From Robbsia sp. KACC 23696 (GTDB taxonomy: Bacteria > Pseudomonadota > Gammaproteobacteria > Burkholderiales > Burkholderiaceae): DNA of 64,000 nucleotides. Within the stretch, counting starts at the first letter, position 1. Every line of letters starts with the position of its first letter. Below are positions 53,744-63,025 of this stretch, piece after piece. Location: contig NZ_CP156626.1 of assembly GCF_039852015.1 (NCBI RefSeq), positions 2,514,249-2,578,248 on the forward strand, written 5' to 3'. Under the pieces are notes generated by a model. That model was not told where the DNA came from and searched no databases. It saw only the letters and a list, made by a program, of their open reading frames with translations. The position numbers were made by a program, and so were the translations under genes.

Positions 53744-54099
53744 TGCTAGACCCCTCGTTAGAACGCGAATTCGCAATTTTAGCGCTTTTTCGTCTCGCCG
53801 CTGCGACGAATCAGCGCACACCCTTGCAAGATTTTGACAACAATGATTTGCGCGCATTGTAATCGCTTGCGGTGACAGGCCTGCGGTTTCGTCGACCGCC
53901 GTGCCGCGCCCCGCCCCCACTTCCCGAGGCCGGTACGCCCCAATTCGCGCGCCGCCAGGCCCACGAGATCGGGAAGACCGTCCCAGATAAAGCGCCGAGC
54001 GCTTCTTGCAAACCGAAAGAATGGGACACCAGAACCCGCGGACGCAAGGTCAGTGCGACAATGTCGGTCATTCTGTCCATCCCAGATTATCTCTATTCT
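53744..54099 (-). other. upstream region of the sdh operon
   Basis: This 356-base gap between sdhC and the GntR-type regulator, both on the minus strand, should contain the sdh promoter. Minus-strand TACAAT (plus 53856-53861) is a good -10 candidate but has no convincing -35 box. AT-rich TTGTTGTCAAAATC follows. No gene, and no copy of the 18-bp palindrome found upstream of mdh, is seen here. Confidence 0.45.
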
Positions 54100-55113
54100 T
54101 CAGCTTAGATCGTTCTGATAATGAAAGCGATCCGTCTGATACCAACCGCGACGTACCTCCACCGGGCGATCGCCGTAGGTGTAAGACAGCCGCTCTACAC
54201 TCAACAGCGGCGAGCCCTCGCGGATCGCCAGGATCGCCGCCACTTCCTTATCCGCCGCCACCGCACGCACATGTTCGCTGGCGCGAATCATGCGTGTGTT
54301 GAACTCGCTCTCGAACATCGCATAAAACGGGCCCTTGTAGCCGGCGAGCCGCTCCATCGTCAAACCCTTGAACGTCGCACCCGGCAGCCAGATCTCCTCG
54401 AACACCGTCGGCTGGATCTCCCCGTCGAAACGCAGCACTCGCTTGATCTGTACCACGCTCTCGGCCGGCTTCATATCGAGCTGGCGCGCGATGTCGGCCG
54501 GTGCGCGGGTACGTCGGCACTGATGGACGTCGCTGACGTGCGGACGAATGGTACCGTCATCCGGCAGTAACCGTAGAAAGCGAAACTGGACCCGATCTTC
54601 GTTATGGGTGGCGACGAATGTGCCCTTCCCTTGCCGTCGCACGACGAGGTTGTCGGCCGCCAGTTCGTCGATGGCCTTGCGCACCGTGCCCTGGCTGACG
54701 CCATAGCGCGCGGCCAGTTCGATCTCGCTCGGAATCACATCGCCGGGGCGCCATTCGCCGCTCTCCAGACTTTGTGTGATCAAACCCTTGATCTGACGGT
54801 AGAGAGGACTGAATGTCGGGGGGCTGAATGTCGCCGGCCCGGGCATCGGCGCGCCGCCTGCCCCCGCGGCCGTAGCCGCAGCCGTCGAAGACGACGCTGC
54901 GGCGCCATCGGCGACGCCGGGTGCGGCCGCGGCGGGCGACACGGTGTCCGCTTCGCGCTTCGCCGACGGCACGGGGCTATTTTGTTCGCCCTGCGCGTCG
55001 GGCTTGACGACAGCCGTCGATGCCGCCCCCGAGGCGCCACGCGACGCTTCGGCAGGCCCGCAAAGGCTGGACATCGTGGACGGCAAGGACGGGATGGCAC
55101 TCATGGCCGCCAT
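54100..55113 (-). CDS. GntR family transcriptional regulator (HutC/UTRA subfamily)
   Basis: It has a winged helix-turn-helix (~103-170; PLYRQIKGLITQSLESG, GVSQGTVRKAIDELAADN, RRQGKGTF) and a C-terminal UTRA ligand domain (~185-330; LERLSYT-like SVERLSYTYGDRPVEVRR). The first ~100 residues are a low-complexity Ala/Ser/Pro extension. The start is uncertain. ATG 55164 lies inside a palindrome that looks like the operator, so 55113 is preferred; ATG 54846 would give a family-sized 248 residues. It is divergent from mdh and upstream of sdh, and so may control TCA genes. The effector is unknown. Confidence 0.85.
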   Translation of the reverse strand: MAAMSAIPSLPSTMSSLCGPAEASRGASGAASTAVVKPDAQGEQNSPVPSAKREADTVSPAAAAPGVADGAAASSSTAAATAAGAGGAPMPGPATFSPPTFSPLYRQIKGLITQSLESGEWRPGDVIPSEIELAARYGVSQGTVRKAIDELAADNLVVRRQGKGTFVATHNEDRVQFRFLRLLPDDGTIRPHVSDVHQCRRTRAPADIARQLDMKPAESVVQIKRVLRFDGEIQPTVFEEIWLPGATFKGLTMERLAGYKGPFYAMFESEFNTRMIRASEHVRAVAADKEVAAILAIREGSPLLSVERLSYTYGDRPVEVRRGWYQTDRFHYQNDLS

Positions 55114-55162
55114 TTCATCACAACCTGTCAAATGGCGTCCATTGTTTTGTCCGGAAAATATC

Positions 55163-55180
55163 ATGTCTTATATAAGACAT
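55163..55180. promoter_or_regulatory. 18-bp perfect palindrome, probable GntR operator
   Basis: ATGTCTTATATAAGACAT is exactly self-complementary and lies in the divergent region between the GntR-type gene and mdh, 10 bases upstream of the mdh -35 box. It has the size and symmetry of HutC-subfamily operators, so autoregulation and control of mdh are plausible. The assignment is an inference from position. Confidence 0.7.
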
Positions 55181-55190
55181 AAGATAGGGT

Positions 55191-55219
55191 TTGACTTTCA
55201 TCGCGGCGACTCCTACACT
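55191..55219 (+). promoter_or_regulatory. sigma-70 type promoter for mdh
   Basis: TTGACT (55191-55196), 17-base spacer, TACACT (55214-55219). Transcription would start near 55226, leaving a leader of about 245 bases before mdh. That leader has no recognised element. Confidence 0.6.
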
Positions 55220-55469
55220 TGCTCGCGATTCAAGAGAGAACGGCCGCGATGGCGAAAAGCGCCTGCACGCGCCTACAATAGCGAGACACGGTCACGACCG
55301 GTGAAAGGCAACGCGTCAAACGTTGCCGTGTGCTGTACGCCGCGCCCTCCAGCCCGCCGCTAGACGCGGGCGATGCGATGCGCGATGCGCGGCGGGGCAC
55401 ACCCCGGGACGGCCTGAAAAGATGCAGATCGAGAGATCTGTCGACATCGAATAAATAGGAGAGTCGTCC

Positions 55470-56447
55470 ATGGCTAAAGCCGCCAAGCGCGTCGCCGTCA
55501 CCGGCGCCGCAGGTCAGATTGGTTATTCGCTGCTGTTCCGCATCGCCAGTGGCGCGATGCTCGGTCCGGACCAGCCCGTGATCCTGCAATTGCTGGACCT
55601 GCCGCAAGCCCAGAACGCGCTCAAGGGCGTCGTGATGGAGCTGGAAGACTGCGCGTTCCCGCTGCTCGAAGGCGTCGTCACGTCGGACGACCCGAAGGTT
55701 GCGTTCAAGGACGCGGACATTGCCTTACTCGTCGGTGCGCGTCCCCGCAGCAAGGGCATGGAACGTAAGGATCTGCTGAGCGCGAATGCCGAGATCTTCA
55801 CCGTGCAAGGCAAGGCACTGAACGACGTGGCGAGCCGCGATGTCAAGGTGCTGGTCGTGGGCAACCCGGCTAACACCAACGCCTATATCGCCATGAAGTC
55901 GGCGCCGGATCTGCCGAAGAAGAACTTCACGGCCATGCTGCGCCTCGATCACAACCGCGCCCTGTCGCAATTGGCGGCGAAGTCCGGCGTCCCGGTCGGC
56001 AGCATCGAGAAGCTGGTCGTGTGGGGCAACCACTCGCCGACGATGTACCCGGATACCCGTTTCGCGACCAGCGGCGGCAAGGCATTGCATCCGGCGCTCG
56101 ATCAGGCATGGATTGCCGATACCTTCATCCCGACCGTCGGCAAGCGCGGCGCGGCGATCATCGAAGCGCGCGGCCTGTCGTCGGCGGCCTCCGCCGCCAA
56201 TGCAGCGATCGATCACGTGCGTGACTGGGTCCTGGGCAGCAACGGCAAGTGGGTCACGATGGGTATTCCGTCGGCCGGCGTGTACGGCGTGCCGGAAGAT
56301 ATCGTCTTCGGCCTGCCGGTCACGACCGAAAACGGCGAATACAAGCTGATTGAAGGTTTGGAGATCGACGCCTTTTCGAAGGGCCTGATCGCCAAGACGT
56401 TGGCCGAGCTCGAAGAAGAGCGCGACGGCGTCAAGCATTTGCTGTAA
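55470..56447 (+). CDS. mdh: malate dehydrogenase (NAD)
   Basis: Mdh interconverts malate and oxaloacetate in the TCA cycle. The 325-residue protein begins [20 protein letters not shown] (NAD-binding), with substrate Arg residues in [37 protein letters not shown] and the catalytic His in [13 protein letters not shown]. This is the dimeric cytosolic-type (LDH-like MDH) class common in betaproteobacteria. AGGAGA at 55456-55461 sets the start. It is monocistronic and divergent from the GntR-type regulator. Confidence 0.98.
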   Translation: MAKAAKRVAVTGAAGQIGYSLLFRIASGAMLGPDQPVILQLLDLPQAQNALKGVVMELEDCAFPLLEGVVTSDDPKVAFKDADIALLVGARPRSKGMERKDLLSANAEIFTVQGKALNDVASRDVKVLVVGNPANTNAYIAMKSAPDLPKKNFTAMLRLDHNRALSQLAAKSGVPVGSIEKLVVWGNHSPTMYPDTRFATSGGKALHPALDQAWIADTFIPTVGKRGAAIIEARGLSSAASAANAAIDHVRDWVLGSNGKWVTMGIPSAGVYGVPEDIVFGLPVTTENGEYKLIEGLEIDAFSKGLIAKTLAELEEERDGVKHLL

Positions 56448-56454
56448 CGCGTGC

Positions 56455-56483
56455 CCCCGGCGCGCCGTCGCGGCGCGCCGGGG
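56455..56483 (+). terminator. strong GC hairpin after mdh
   Basis: A perfect 12-bp stem, CCCCGGCGCGCC (56455-56466) with GGCGCGCCGGGG (56472-56483) and a 5-base loop, starts 7 bases after the mdh stop. There is no real U-tract, so it may be a weak terminator or a 3'-end stabiliser. Confidence 0.55.
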
Positions 56484-56878
56484 TTGCAGTGTGCAACAAG
56501 ACAATAGCAGTAGAAAACCCCTTCCCCACGACGATGGACGACTTTGGCCTGATGCCAGATCCGGCATCCTCCGCTGCACCTTTTTCGGTGAAGACCCCTT
56601 CTAGCAAGGGTTCGTCAGTGGTTTTTCGATGCGCGTTGGCAACGCCGAATCCGTACCGTCGTTTTCCCCAACGGATAAATTTGAGAGAGGCGCCGTCGAA
56701 TGCGCCAGAATAGCGGCTGCGCGCGCAGATTCGCCGTAGGCCGGATCGGCCCGGCGCGGCCCGGCTCGCCATCGGCGGAAACTCCGCACCTCGGCGACGC
56801 ATGCTGGGCCGCCCACACCGGACGGCAGCGCAATTCCCACGTTAGCTGACTCTCTCACGTTTGATCTGAAAGGTTTTT
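56484..56878. other. non-coding gap between mdh and the MliC-like gene
   Basis: About 395 bases without a convincing gene. Open frames on both strands lack ribosome-binding sites and family features. The promoter of the following exported protein should lie in the last 200 bases, but no clear -35/-10 pair was found. Confidence 0.5.
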
Positions 56879-57418
56879 ATGTCGAAGATGAAAAACTTGA
56901 CCGCCGCGTTCTTGACCTGCGGTCTGTTGTTGACCGGCGCCGCATCGGCTCCGGCTTTTGCACAAGGCACGTCGAGCACGACGGCTAACGCCCCGGCGAA
57001 GAAGCCGGTCGCGAAGAAAGCCCCCGCCAAGCGTACCGAACGCAAATCCCGCCGTCGCGCGACCCGCAAGACCGACCCGCTCCTCCCGGTGGCGTCCGCC
57101 ATTCCGGCAGGCGCGGAAAAGTGGTCCTGCGGTGAAGGCGAATCGATGTTCATCGCCGGCAATATGAAGCGCGACCAGATCCTGACGATGTACTGGAAGG
57201 GTCGCGACTACAAACTGCCGCGTGAAACCACGACGACCGGCGCGGACCGCTTCTACGATCCGGCATCGGGCATGGACCTCGTCGTGATCCCGACGAAGGG
57301 CATGCTGTTCATGGACAAGGGTGATCAGACTCGTCTGGCTGATGATTGCATGACCGTTGAAATGCGCGAACATGGCGCACCGGCACCTACGCAATCGAAT
57401 GAATTGATTCGCAAGTAA
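56879..57418 (+). CDS. exported MliC-like protein with a basic Lys/Arg/Ala linker
   Basis: The 179-residue protein has a signal peptide (basic MSKMKN, hydrophobic core, cleavage after APAFA near 29). A strongly basic Ala/Lys/Pro/Arg segment follows (~38-64; APAKKPVAKKAPAKRTERK), then a domain (~78-165) resembling the membrane-bound lysozyme inhibitor MliC. That domain shows WSCGEGESMFI, YWKGRDYKLPRE, MDLVVIPTKGMLFMDKGDQ and a second Cys near the end, so a disulfide is likely. It lacks the lipobox Cys of true MliC, so it is periplasmic or secreted. AAAGG upstream of 56879 supports the start. The lysozyme-inhibitor role is inferred from fold resemblance only. Confidence 0.72.
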   Translation: MSKMKNLTAAFLTCGLLLTGAASAPAFAQGTSSTTANAPAKKPVAKKAPAKRTERKSRRRATRKTDPLLPVASAIPAGAEKWSCGEGESMFIAGNMKRDQILTMYWKGRDYKLPRETTTTGADRFYDPASGMDLVVIPTKGMLFMDKGDQTRLADDCMTVEMREHGAPAPTQSNELIRK

Positions 57419-57584
57419 CGATGCATGACGCCCTTTCTTAGGGCATGTTGGAAAGTCGGTTTGGTAGTGTAAGCAGCATCCCGGGCCGCCCTCACGGTAT
57501 CGCGCACTTCTTGCCGGTACCGGTGCGGCGACCCACTCCCCCGAGACACGCGGCAACGACGCGATAAAAAACCAAGGACATACC

Positions 57585-60302
57585 ATGGCCCACAATCTGC
57601 ACCAAACGCTAAAGGAATTCAAAAGCGGCGCCGGTACTGGCAAGTACTACTCACTGCCCCAGCTAGGCCGTGCGCTGGGTGTCGATGTGTCGCGCCTACC
57701 GGTATCGATCCGTTTGGTACTCGAGTCGGTGCTACGCAACTTCGACGGCAAGAAAGTCGCCGAAGAACACGTCAAGCAACTGGTGAACTGGAAGCCGAAT
57801 GAGAAGCGCACGGATGAAATCCCGTTCGTCGTCGCACGCGTCGTGCTGCAGGACTTCACCGGTGTGCCACTGCTGGCCGACATCGCCGCAATGCGCGGTG
57901 TGGCCGAACGCGCCGGCAAGGATCCGAAGTCCATCGAACCGCTGGTCCCGGTCGATCTGGTCGTCGATCACTCGGTGCAGATCGACTACTTCCGCCAGAA
58001 GGATGCGCTCGATCTCAATATGAAACTGGAATTCCAGCGCAACAACGAGCGCTACCAGTTCATGAAGTGGGGCATGCAGGCCTTCGACACGTTCAAGGTC
58101 GTACCCCCGGGCATCGGCATTGTCCACCAGGTCAATCTGGAATACCTGGCGCGCGGCGTGCATAAGCGCGCCGACGGCGCGGATACGGTCTACTACCCGG
58201 ACACGCTGGTGGGTACCGACAGCCACACGACGATGATCAACGGCATCGGTGTCGTGGGCTGGGGCGTGGGCGGTATCGAAGCGGAAGCCGGCATGCTCGG
58301 CCAGCCGGTGTACTTCCTGACGCCGGACGTCGTCGGTGTCGAACTGACGGGTCGTCTGCGCGAAGGCGTCACCGCGACCGATCTGGTCTTGACCATCACC
58401 GAAATGCTGCGCCGCGAGAAGGTCGTCGGCAAGTTCGTCGAATTCTTCGGTGAAGGCACGGCATCGCTGCAAGTGCCGGACCGCGCGACCATCGGCAATA
58501 TGGCGCCGGAATACGGCGCGACGATGGGCTTCTTCCCGGTCGACGAAAAGACGATCGAGTACTTCCAAGGCACGGGCCGCACGGAAGCCGAAATCAGCGC
58601 GTTCGAAAACTACTTCAAGGCGCAAGAATTGTGGGGCGTGCCGAAGGCTGGCGACATCGACTACACGAAGGTCGTGAAGCTCGACCTGGGCAGCGTGACG
58701 CCGTCGCTCGCAGGCCCGAAGCGGCCGCAGGATCGGATCGAAATCGGCAATGTGAAGGCCAACTTCAAGGACCTGTTCACGAAGCCGGTCGCCGAGAACG
58801 GTTTTGCCAAGACGGCCGCGCAACTGGATGAAACGTACACGACGAAAGATGGCGTGGCGCTGCACAACGGCGACATCCTGATCGCCGCCATCACGTCCTG
58901 CACGAATACGTCGAACCCGAGCGTCCTGCTGGCCGCCGGCCTGGTGGCGAAGAAAGCCGTCGAGCTGGGCTTGACGGTCGCGCCGCACATCAAGACGTCG
59001 CTGGCACCGGGATCGCGGATCGTCACCGACTACCTGACGGCCACCGGCCTGCTGCCCTATCTGTCGAAGCTCGGTTTCGAACTGGCCGCCTACGGTTGCA
59101 CGACCTGTATCGGTAACGCAGGCGATCTGACGCCGGCACTGAACGAAGCCATTACATCGAACGACGTGGTTGCCGCCGCCGTGCTGTCGGGCAATCGGAA
59201 CTTCGAAGCCCGGATCCACCCGAACATTCGTGCCAACTTCCTGGCATCGCCGCCCTTGGTCGTGGCCTACGCGATCGCCGGCAACATCACCCGCGATCTG
59301 ATGACCGAACCGGTTGGCCGCACCGCCGCCGGCAAGGACGTCTTCCTGGGCGATCTGTGGCCGAGCAGCGAGGAAGTCCAATCGCTGCTGAAGTACGCAC
59401 TGAACTCCGAAGTGTTCCAGAAGAACTACTCGCAGTTGACCAAGAAGGGCGATCTGTGGAGCAAGATCGAGGGCGCCGAAGGGCAAGTCTACGATTGGCC
59501 GAAGTCGACCTATATCGCGGAGCCGCCGTTCTTCGGCAAGGACTTCAGCATGACGCCGGCCGCGTCGATCGAACCGGTCAAGGGCGCGCGCGCGCTGGGC
59601 ATTTTCGGTGACTCGGTGACGACGGACCACATCAGCCCGGCCGGCTCGATCAAGGAATCCTCGCCCGCCGGCGTCTGGCTGAAGGCCAACGGCGTGCAGA
59701 AGGCCGACTTCAACAGCTATGGCTCGCGTCGCGGCAACCATGAAGTGATGATGCGCGGCACGTTCGCCAACGTCCGGATCAAGAATCTGATGATCCCGCT
59801 GGATGCCAACGGTAACCGCATCGAAGGCGGCCTGACGATTCACAAGCCGAGCGGCGAGCAGATGTCGATCTACGATGCGGCCATGCGCTACGTCGATGCC
59901 GGCACGCCGTCGATCGTTTTCGGCGGTGAAGAGTACGGCACGGGCAGCTCGCGTGACTGGGCAGCGAAGGGCACGCAGTTGCTGGGCGTACGCGCCGTGG
60001 TCGCACGGAGCTTCGAGCGGATCCACCGGTCGAATCTGGTCGGCATGGGCGTGTTGCCGCTGCAGTTCAAGGACGGCGACAGCGCCGCTTCGCTGAACAT
60101 CACCGGTGACGAGACGTACGACATCGAGGACTTGGGCGACGATTTCAAGCCGCAACAGGAGGTCACGCTGGTGATCCACCGCGGTGAGGGCAAGACCGAT
60201 CGCGTGAAGCTGCTGTTGCGCATCGATACGCCGATCGAAGTCGACTACTACAAGCACGGCGGCATCCTGCCGTTCGTATTGCGTCAGCTGTTGGCGGCCT
60301 AA
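57585..60302 (+). CDS. acnA: aconitate hydratase A
   Basis: AcnA isomerises citrate to isocitrate through a [4Fe-4S] cluster. The 905-residue protein is of the AcnA/IRP1 type. Motifs are [35 protein letters not shown]-type segments, the cluster cysteines in [10 protein letters not shown] and [12 protein letters not shown], and the swivel domain with [24 protein letters not shown] precedes the ATG. It is transcribed in the same direction as mdh but probably as its own unit. Confidence 0.98.
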   Translation: MAHNLHQTLKEFKSGAGTGKYYSLPQLGRALGVDVSRLPVSIRLVLESVLRNFDGKKVAEEHVKQLVNWKPNEKRTDEIPFVVARVVLQDFTGVPLLADIAAMRGVAERAGKDPKSIEPLVPVDLVVDHSVQIDYFRQKDALDLNMKLEFQRNNERYQFMKWGMQAFDTFKVVPPGIGIVHQVNLEYLARGVHKRADGADTVYYPDTLVGTDSHTTMINGIGVVGWGVGGIEAEAGMLGQPVYFLTPDVVGVELTGRLREGVTATDLVLTITEMLRREKVVGKFVEFFGEGTASLQVPDRATIGNMAPEYGATMGFFPVDEKTIEYFQGTGRTEAEISAFENYFKAQELWGVPKAGDIDYTKVVKLDLGSVTPSLAGPKRPQDRIEIGNVKANFKDLFTKPVAENGFAKTAAQLDETYTTKDGVALHNGDILIAAITSCTNTSNPSVLLAAGLVAKKAVELGLTVAPHIKTSLAPGSRIVTDYLTATGLLPYLSKLGFELAAYGCTTCIGNAGDLTPALNEAITSNDVVAAAVLSGNRNFEARIHPNIRANFLASPPLVVAYAIAGNITRDLMTEPVGRTAAGKDVFLGDLWPSSEEVQSLLKYALNSEVFQKNYSQLTKKGDLWSKIEGAEGQVYDWPKSTYIAEPPFFGKDFSMTPAASIEPVKGARALGIFGDSVTTDHISPAGSIKESSPAGVWLKANGVQKADFNSYGSRRGNHEVMMRGTFANVRIKNLMIPLDANGNRIEGGLTIHKPSGEQMSIYDAAMRYVDAGTPSIVFGGEEYGTGSSRDWAAKGTQLLGVRAVVARSFERIHRSNLVGMGVLPLQFKDGDSAASLNITGDETYDIEDLGDDFKPQQEVTLVIHRGEGKTDRVKLLLRIDTPIEVDYYKHGGILPFVLRQLLAA

Positions 60303-60607
60303 GCCACATCACCGACAGGGCTTCTGCGAGGATCCCCTGCGCCGGTACGCATTCCCTCCGACCCGGCTTGTCCGGGTCGCGTCGTTTCTGCCCCCTGCCC
60401 GCGTCTCCTTCTGTTTCAGACGAATCGGCATGCGGCTCAGGCTCCGCCGTCTTCCGCGTGCCTGCGTCGCCCCTGTGTAATGATTCTTCGAAGGGTCTTC
60501 GCCGTCCGCCGCCCGATCGTCAGGCATACGCACCGCGATTCTTAGCCCCCCGGCGCACCGTTGGGTTTAAAATACGCGGTTAGCTTATCGGAAACACGCT
60601 CTAAGTC
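60303..60607 (+). other. gap between acnA and the DUF2863 gene
   Basis: This 305-base gap holds the acnA hairpin (60359-60379) and, near 60567, an AT-rich GTTTAAAATACG that could be a -10 region for the next gene. No gene is seen. Confidence 0.45.
60359..60379 (+). terminator. probable acnA terminator
   Basis: A perfect 8-bp stem CGACCCGG (60359-60366) / CCGGGTCG (60372-60379) with a 5-base loop, 57 bases past acnA. It is followed by CGTCGTTTCTG, a weak U-tract. Confidence 0.5.
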
Positions 60608-61843
60608 ATGCGATCGCGCCCTGTTGCCAAACGTCTCCCCGCCGACGCGGAAAAACTCATCGGCCTGTCGCTCGCCCTGTATGCCTCGGGCAGCCGAATC
60701 GAAGACCGGTTCTGGGAGCAAAAGATCGACGCCCTGCTCGCGCGCATGCTACGCGCCGGGCATCAGGCCGCGCTCGACGCCGCATTGGACCATTTGCAGG
60801 CACATTACGCACAAGCGTACGGCGCCTTGGCCGATCTCGCGGAAACGCAGAGCGAATCGGTCACGATCGAGCACGAGGGACAATCCTGGGATGTCGTCCT
60901 GGTCGCCGCGCCGATTCTGGCCTGGACACGCTTCCTGATTCCCTCCGGCCCGCTGAAGGGCGAGCCTCTCGACGCCTTGCGCAACCAGTTTCAGGCGCAT
61001 CTGAGCGCGTCGGGCAGCAAGGTCTCGCTGGTGCCCTATCTGTACAGCATCGATCAGTTGCCTCGTGCGCATGCAGACGCCTTCAAGTTGTCCCATCAAC
61101 TGGCGAAGGCGACCGTGGAAGGCGCGCCGCTCAAGGTCAGCCTGGCCGACCTGCCGGAAAGTGCGCCAATTCTGGCGGACCCGCGATTCCTGCTGGCTGT
61201 CATCGCGGCGCCCGCCGGTGAAGCGCTGTTCCGTTGGCAGGAAACCGACGACAACGCGCCGCGCGGCCAACGTATCGAGCGTGCGCATTGCCTGGAGCAA
61301 TGGCGCGCGCAGGCGGGGCCGACCTTGGCATCGGTGTTCGCCGGTTGCGAATTCGAATGCCTGCTGCCGGACGCCTATCACTCGGCCTGCCGGGATGCCG
61401 ATGAACGAATCCGTCCCCATACGATCCGTACGGCCGTGCGTTACCTGGAAGACACGCTGAAGTCGGAAGCGAAAGAGTTACGGGCGGTAATCGGCGGCTT
61501 TGGCGAACAGCATATCGACGAATACCGCGTCGGCTTCACGCGCCGCGGCGACAACGACGTGCTGTACGGCGTGATATGGCCGCTGTATGGCCGCGAGAAT
61601 GGCGACATGGAAGACGGCGAGGACGATGTCGATCCGGCCGACGAAGCGGAGAATGCACCGCTGGAAACGATTGTCACGCTACTGCGCGAATGCGGCGTGA
61701 CCGACATTCGCCGTCTGAACGAACGCTTTGACCCGGAATACTGCGAGGACTGCGGCGTACCGCTCTATGCCGATCCGCACGGCGATATCGTCCATGCGGA
61801 GATGCCGGAAGATGCCGCGCCGGGACAGCAGCACTTTCACTAA
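60608..61843 (+). CDS. DUF2863 family protein
   Basis: This 411-residue protein belongs to a family of unknown function found mainly in Burkholderiales. Recognisable parts are an N-terminal helical segment (LIGLSLALYASGSRIEDRFWE), a central domain with WDVVLVAAPILAWTRF and PYLYSIDQLPRAHADAF, and a C-terminal end with CEDCGVPLYADPHGDIVHAEMPED. The CxxC plus His pair could bind metal. An acidic stretch (MEDGEDDVDPADEAE, ~334-348) precedes it. It has no signal peptide or membrane segment, so it is cytoplasmic. It appears monocistronic and ends before a strong bidirectional terminator. Confidence 0.88.
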   Translation: MRSRPVAKRLPADAEKLIGLSLALYASGSRIEDRFWEQKIDALLARMLRAGHQAALDAALDHLQAHYAQAYGALADLAETQSESVTIEHEGQSWDVVLVAAPILAWTRFLIPSGPLKGEPLDALRNQFQAHLSASGSKVSLVPYLYSIDQLPRAHADAFKLSHQLAKATVEGAPLKVSLADLPESAPILADPRFLLAVIAAPAGEALFRWQETDDNAPRGQRIERAHCLEQWRAQAGPTLASVFAGCEFECLLPDAYHSACRDADERIRPHTIRTAVRYLEDTLKSEAKELRAVIGGFGEQHIDEYRVGFTRRGDNDVLYGVIWPLYGRENGDMEDGEDDVDPADEAENAPLETIVTLLRECGVTDIRRLNERFDPEYCEDCGVPLYADPHGDIVHAEMPEDAAPGQQHFH

Positions 61844-61866
61844 AAGGCCGGCCCGGCGGTGAAAAC

Positions 61867-61907
61867 AAAGAAGGGCGCATGCCGGCTGACCGGATGCGCC
61901 CTTCTTT
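61867..61907. terminator. strong bidirectional terminator
   Basis: A perfect 14-bp stem AAAGAAGGGCGCAT (61867-61880) / ATGCGCCCTTCTTT (61894-61907), continued by an inner CCGG/CCGG pairing around CTGA. It ends in TTCTTT on both strands and sits between two converging genes (DUF2863 and the glycine-rich protein). Confidence 0.88.
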
Positions 61908-61950
61908 CGTCAGGGGCCGCACCAACACGGCCTCTCCTTTACCGCTTTCT

Positions 61951-62262
61951 TTACCAACCCGGCGGCGGGGGCGGCGGGCCGTAGGCCGGCACCGGTGCCG
62001 GTGCGCAGGCGTAGGCACGGCCGTAGGCGTCATAGCAATAGCCAGGAGGCGCGGCGTAGACCGGCTGCGCATAAACCGGCTGCTCATACACGACTGCCGC
62101 GCGCGGTTGGCTGACGGCCGAACCGACGAGTAAGCCCGTCACGGCGCCCAGGGCCGCGCCGCCCGCAAACGCACCGCCACCACCCCAACCGCCCCGTGCG
62201 CTGGCTTGACCTGCCACGGCGATACCGCCGACCAATAACGCGGCCATTGCGATCTTTCTCAT
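61951..62262 (-). CDS. small exported glycine-zipper/proline-rich protein
   Basis: About 103 residues: a signal peptide (MRKIAMAALLVGGIAVAGQASA), then a Gly/Ala-rich zipper-like stretch (GGWGGGGAFAGGAALGAVTG) that could insert into or line a membrane. A Tyr/Pro/Gln/Val repeat follows (YEQPVYAQPVYAAPPG), and a Pro-rich end with two Cys. Two adjacent ATGs exist at 62265 and 62262; AGGAGG is 2 and 5 bases away respectively, so 62262 is preferred. Proteins of this type are common, poorly characterised envelope proteins in Burkholderia. The function is unknown. Confidence 0.82.
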   Translation of the reverse strand: MRKIAMAALLVGGIAVAGQASARGGWGGGGAFAGGAALGAVTGLLVGSAVSQPRAAVVYEQPVYAQPVYAAPPGYCYDAYGRAYACAPAPVPAYGPPPPPPGW

Positions 62263-62701
62263 CATTTCCTCCTAGTACGCAGCCCGTCTTCGCGGGCCAC
62301 GCAGACTGCGCTTTGGAATTCGAACGACTGCCTGAATCGGGAATGTCGCTGTTCCTTCGCCATAACTGCATTGTCAAACGATAGCCGCGTCTTAGGTGTA
62401 TCGAAAAGGTTACTTTCGATTACGCAGCAACGGTTTTCTTAACCGATTGTATCGCGCCGAGCCGAATGGCGCGTCGGCGCGGCCTGAGCCCCGTTGCAGG
62501 GCGCCACTGCACTGACAATTGTTACATTCGCTAGCAATCCCCTTTTCCAGACACTGTTACCTTGGAAACAAGGACGCGATGACTTCGCCACTACGGACAA
62601 GCATCGCACCTCATCGCGACCGCGGCTACGGCGTGACAAGGCAAGACTGCCTTCACGGCGCAGTGTCCCGGTCCGAGGTCGTAATGAATAAGGAGAATCG
62701 C
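62263..62701. other. divergent intergenic region between two small exported-protein genes
   Basis: About 440 bases between genes transcribed away from each other, so it should hold two promoters. A small CGGTT/AACCG hairpin occurs at 62431-62445, and AT-rich ACAATTGTTACATT lies at about 62515-62528. No gene or known operator is recognised. Confidence 0.45.
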
Positions 62702-62869
62702 ATGCGCAAGATGATTTCGGTAGCAGTGATTGCGATCACCGTCGCGTCACTGGGCGGTTGCTGGTGGGGACCGCCTCCGGGTGGCGGCGGCGGATGGGGT
62801 CACCATGACCATGGCGGCGGCCCTGGTGGGGGCGGTCCCGGTGGCGGCCCTGGCGGCGGTCCGCGTTGA
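62702..62869 (+). CDS. tiny Gly/His-rich lipoprotein
   Basis: A 55-residue protein with a lipoprotein signal peptide: basic MRKM, hydrophobic core, lipobox SLGGC with Cys20. The mature part is almost only Trp, Gly, Pro and His (WWGPPPGGGGG, HHDHGGG). AGGAGA (62691-62696) five bases before the ATG supports this start over the in-frame ATG at 62684. The His cluster suggests metal binding, but that is speculation. Small Gly-rich lipoproteins of this kind occur in Burkholderia without known function. Confidence 0.75.
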   Translation: MRKMISVAVIAITVASLGGCWWGPPPGGGGGWGHHDHGGGPGGGGPGGGPGGGPR

Positions 62870-63025
62870 TCGTCCGCAGGCGATTTGACGGAGAGTCGAC
62901 GCCTGTCACACCGCGCTGACCCGTCCCGCCCTCTCGACGGCGAAGACGGGGTTTTCACGGCCCCAGCGCGTTCGCGATTGCCACTACGGAATCGCGGACG
63001 CGCCGGGGCCGTCGTCGTTTGCGGG

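Noticed and set aside
57732-60257. 841-codon open frame on the minus strand inside acnA
   Set aside because: It is antisense to aconitase, with no family motif and biased composition.
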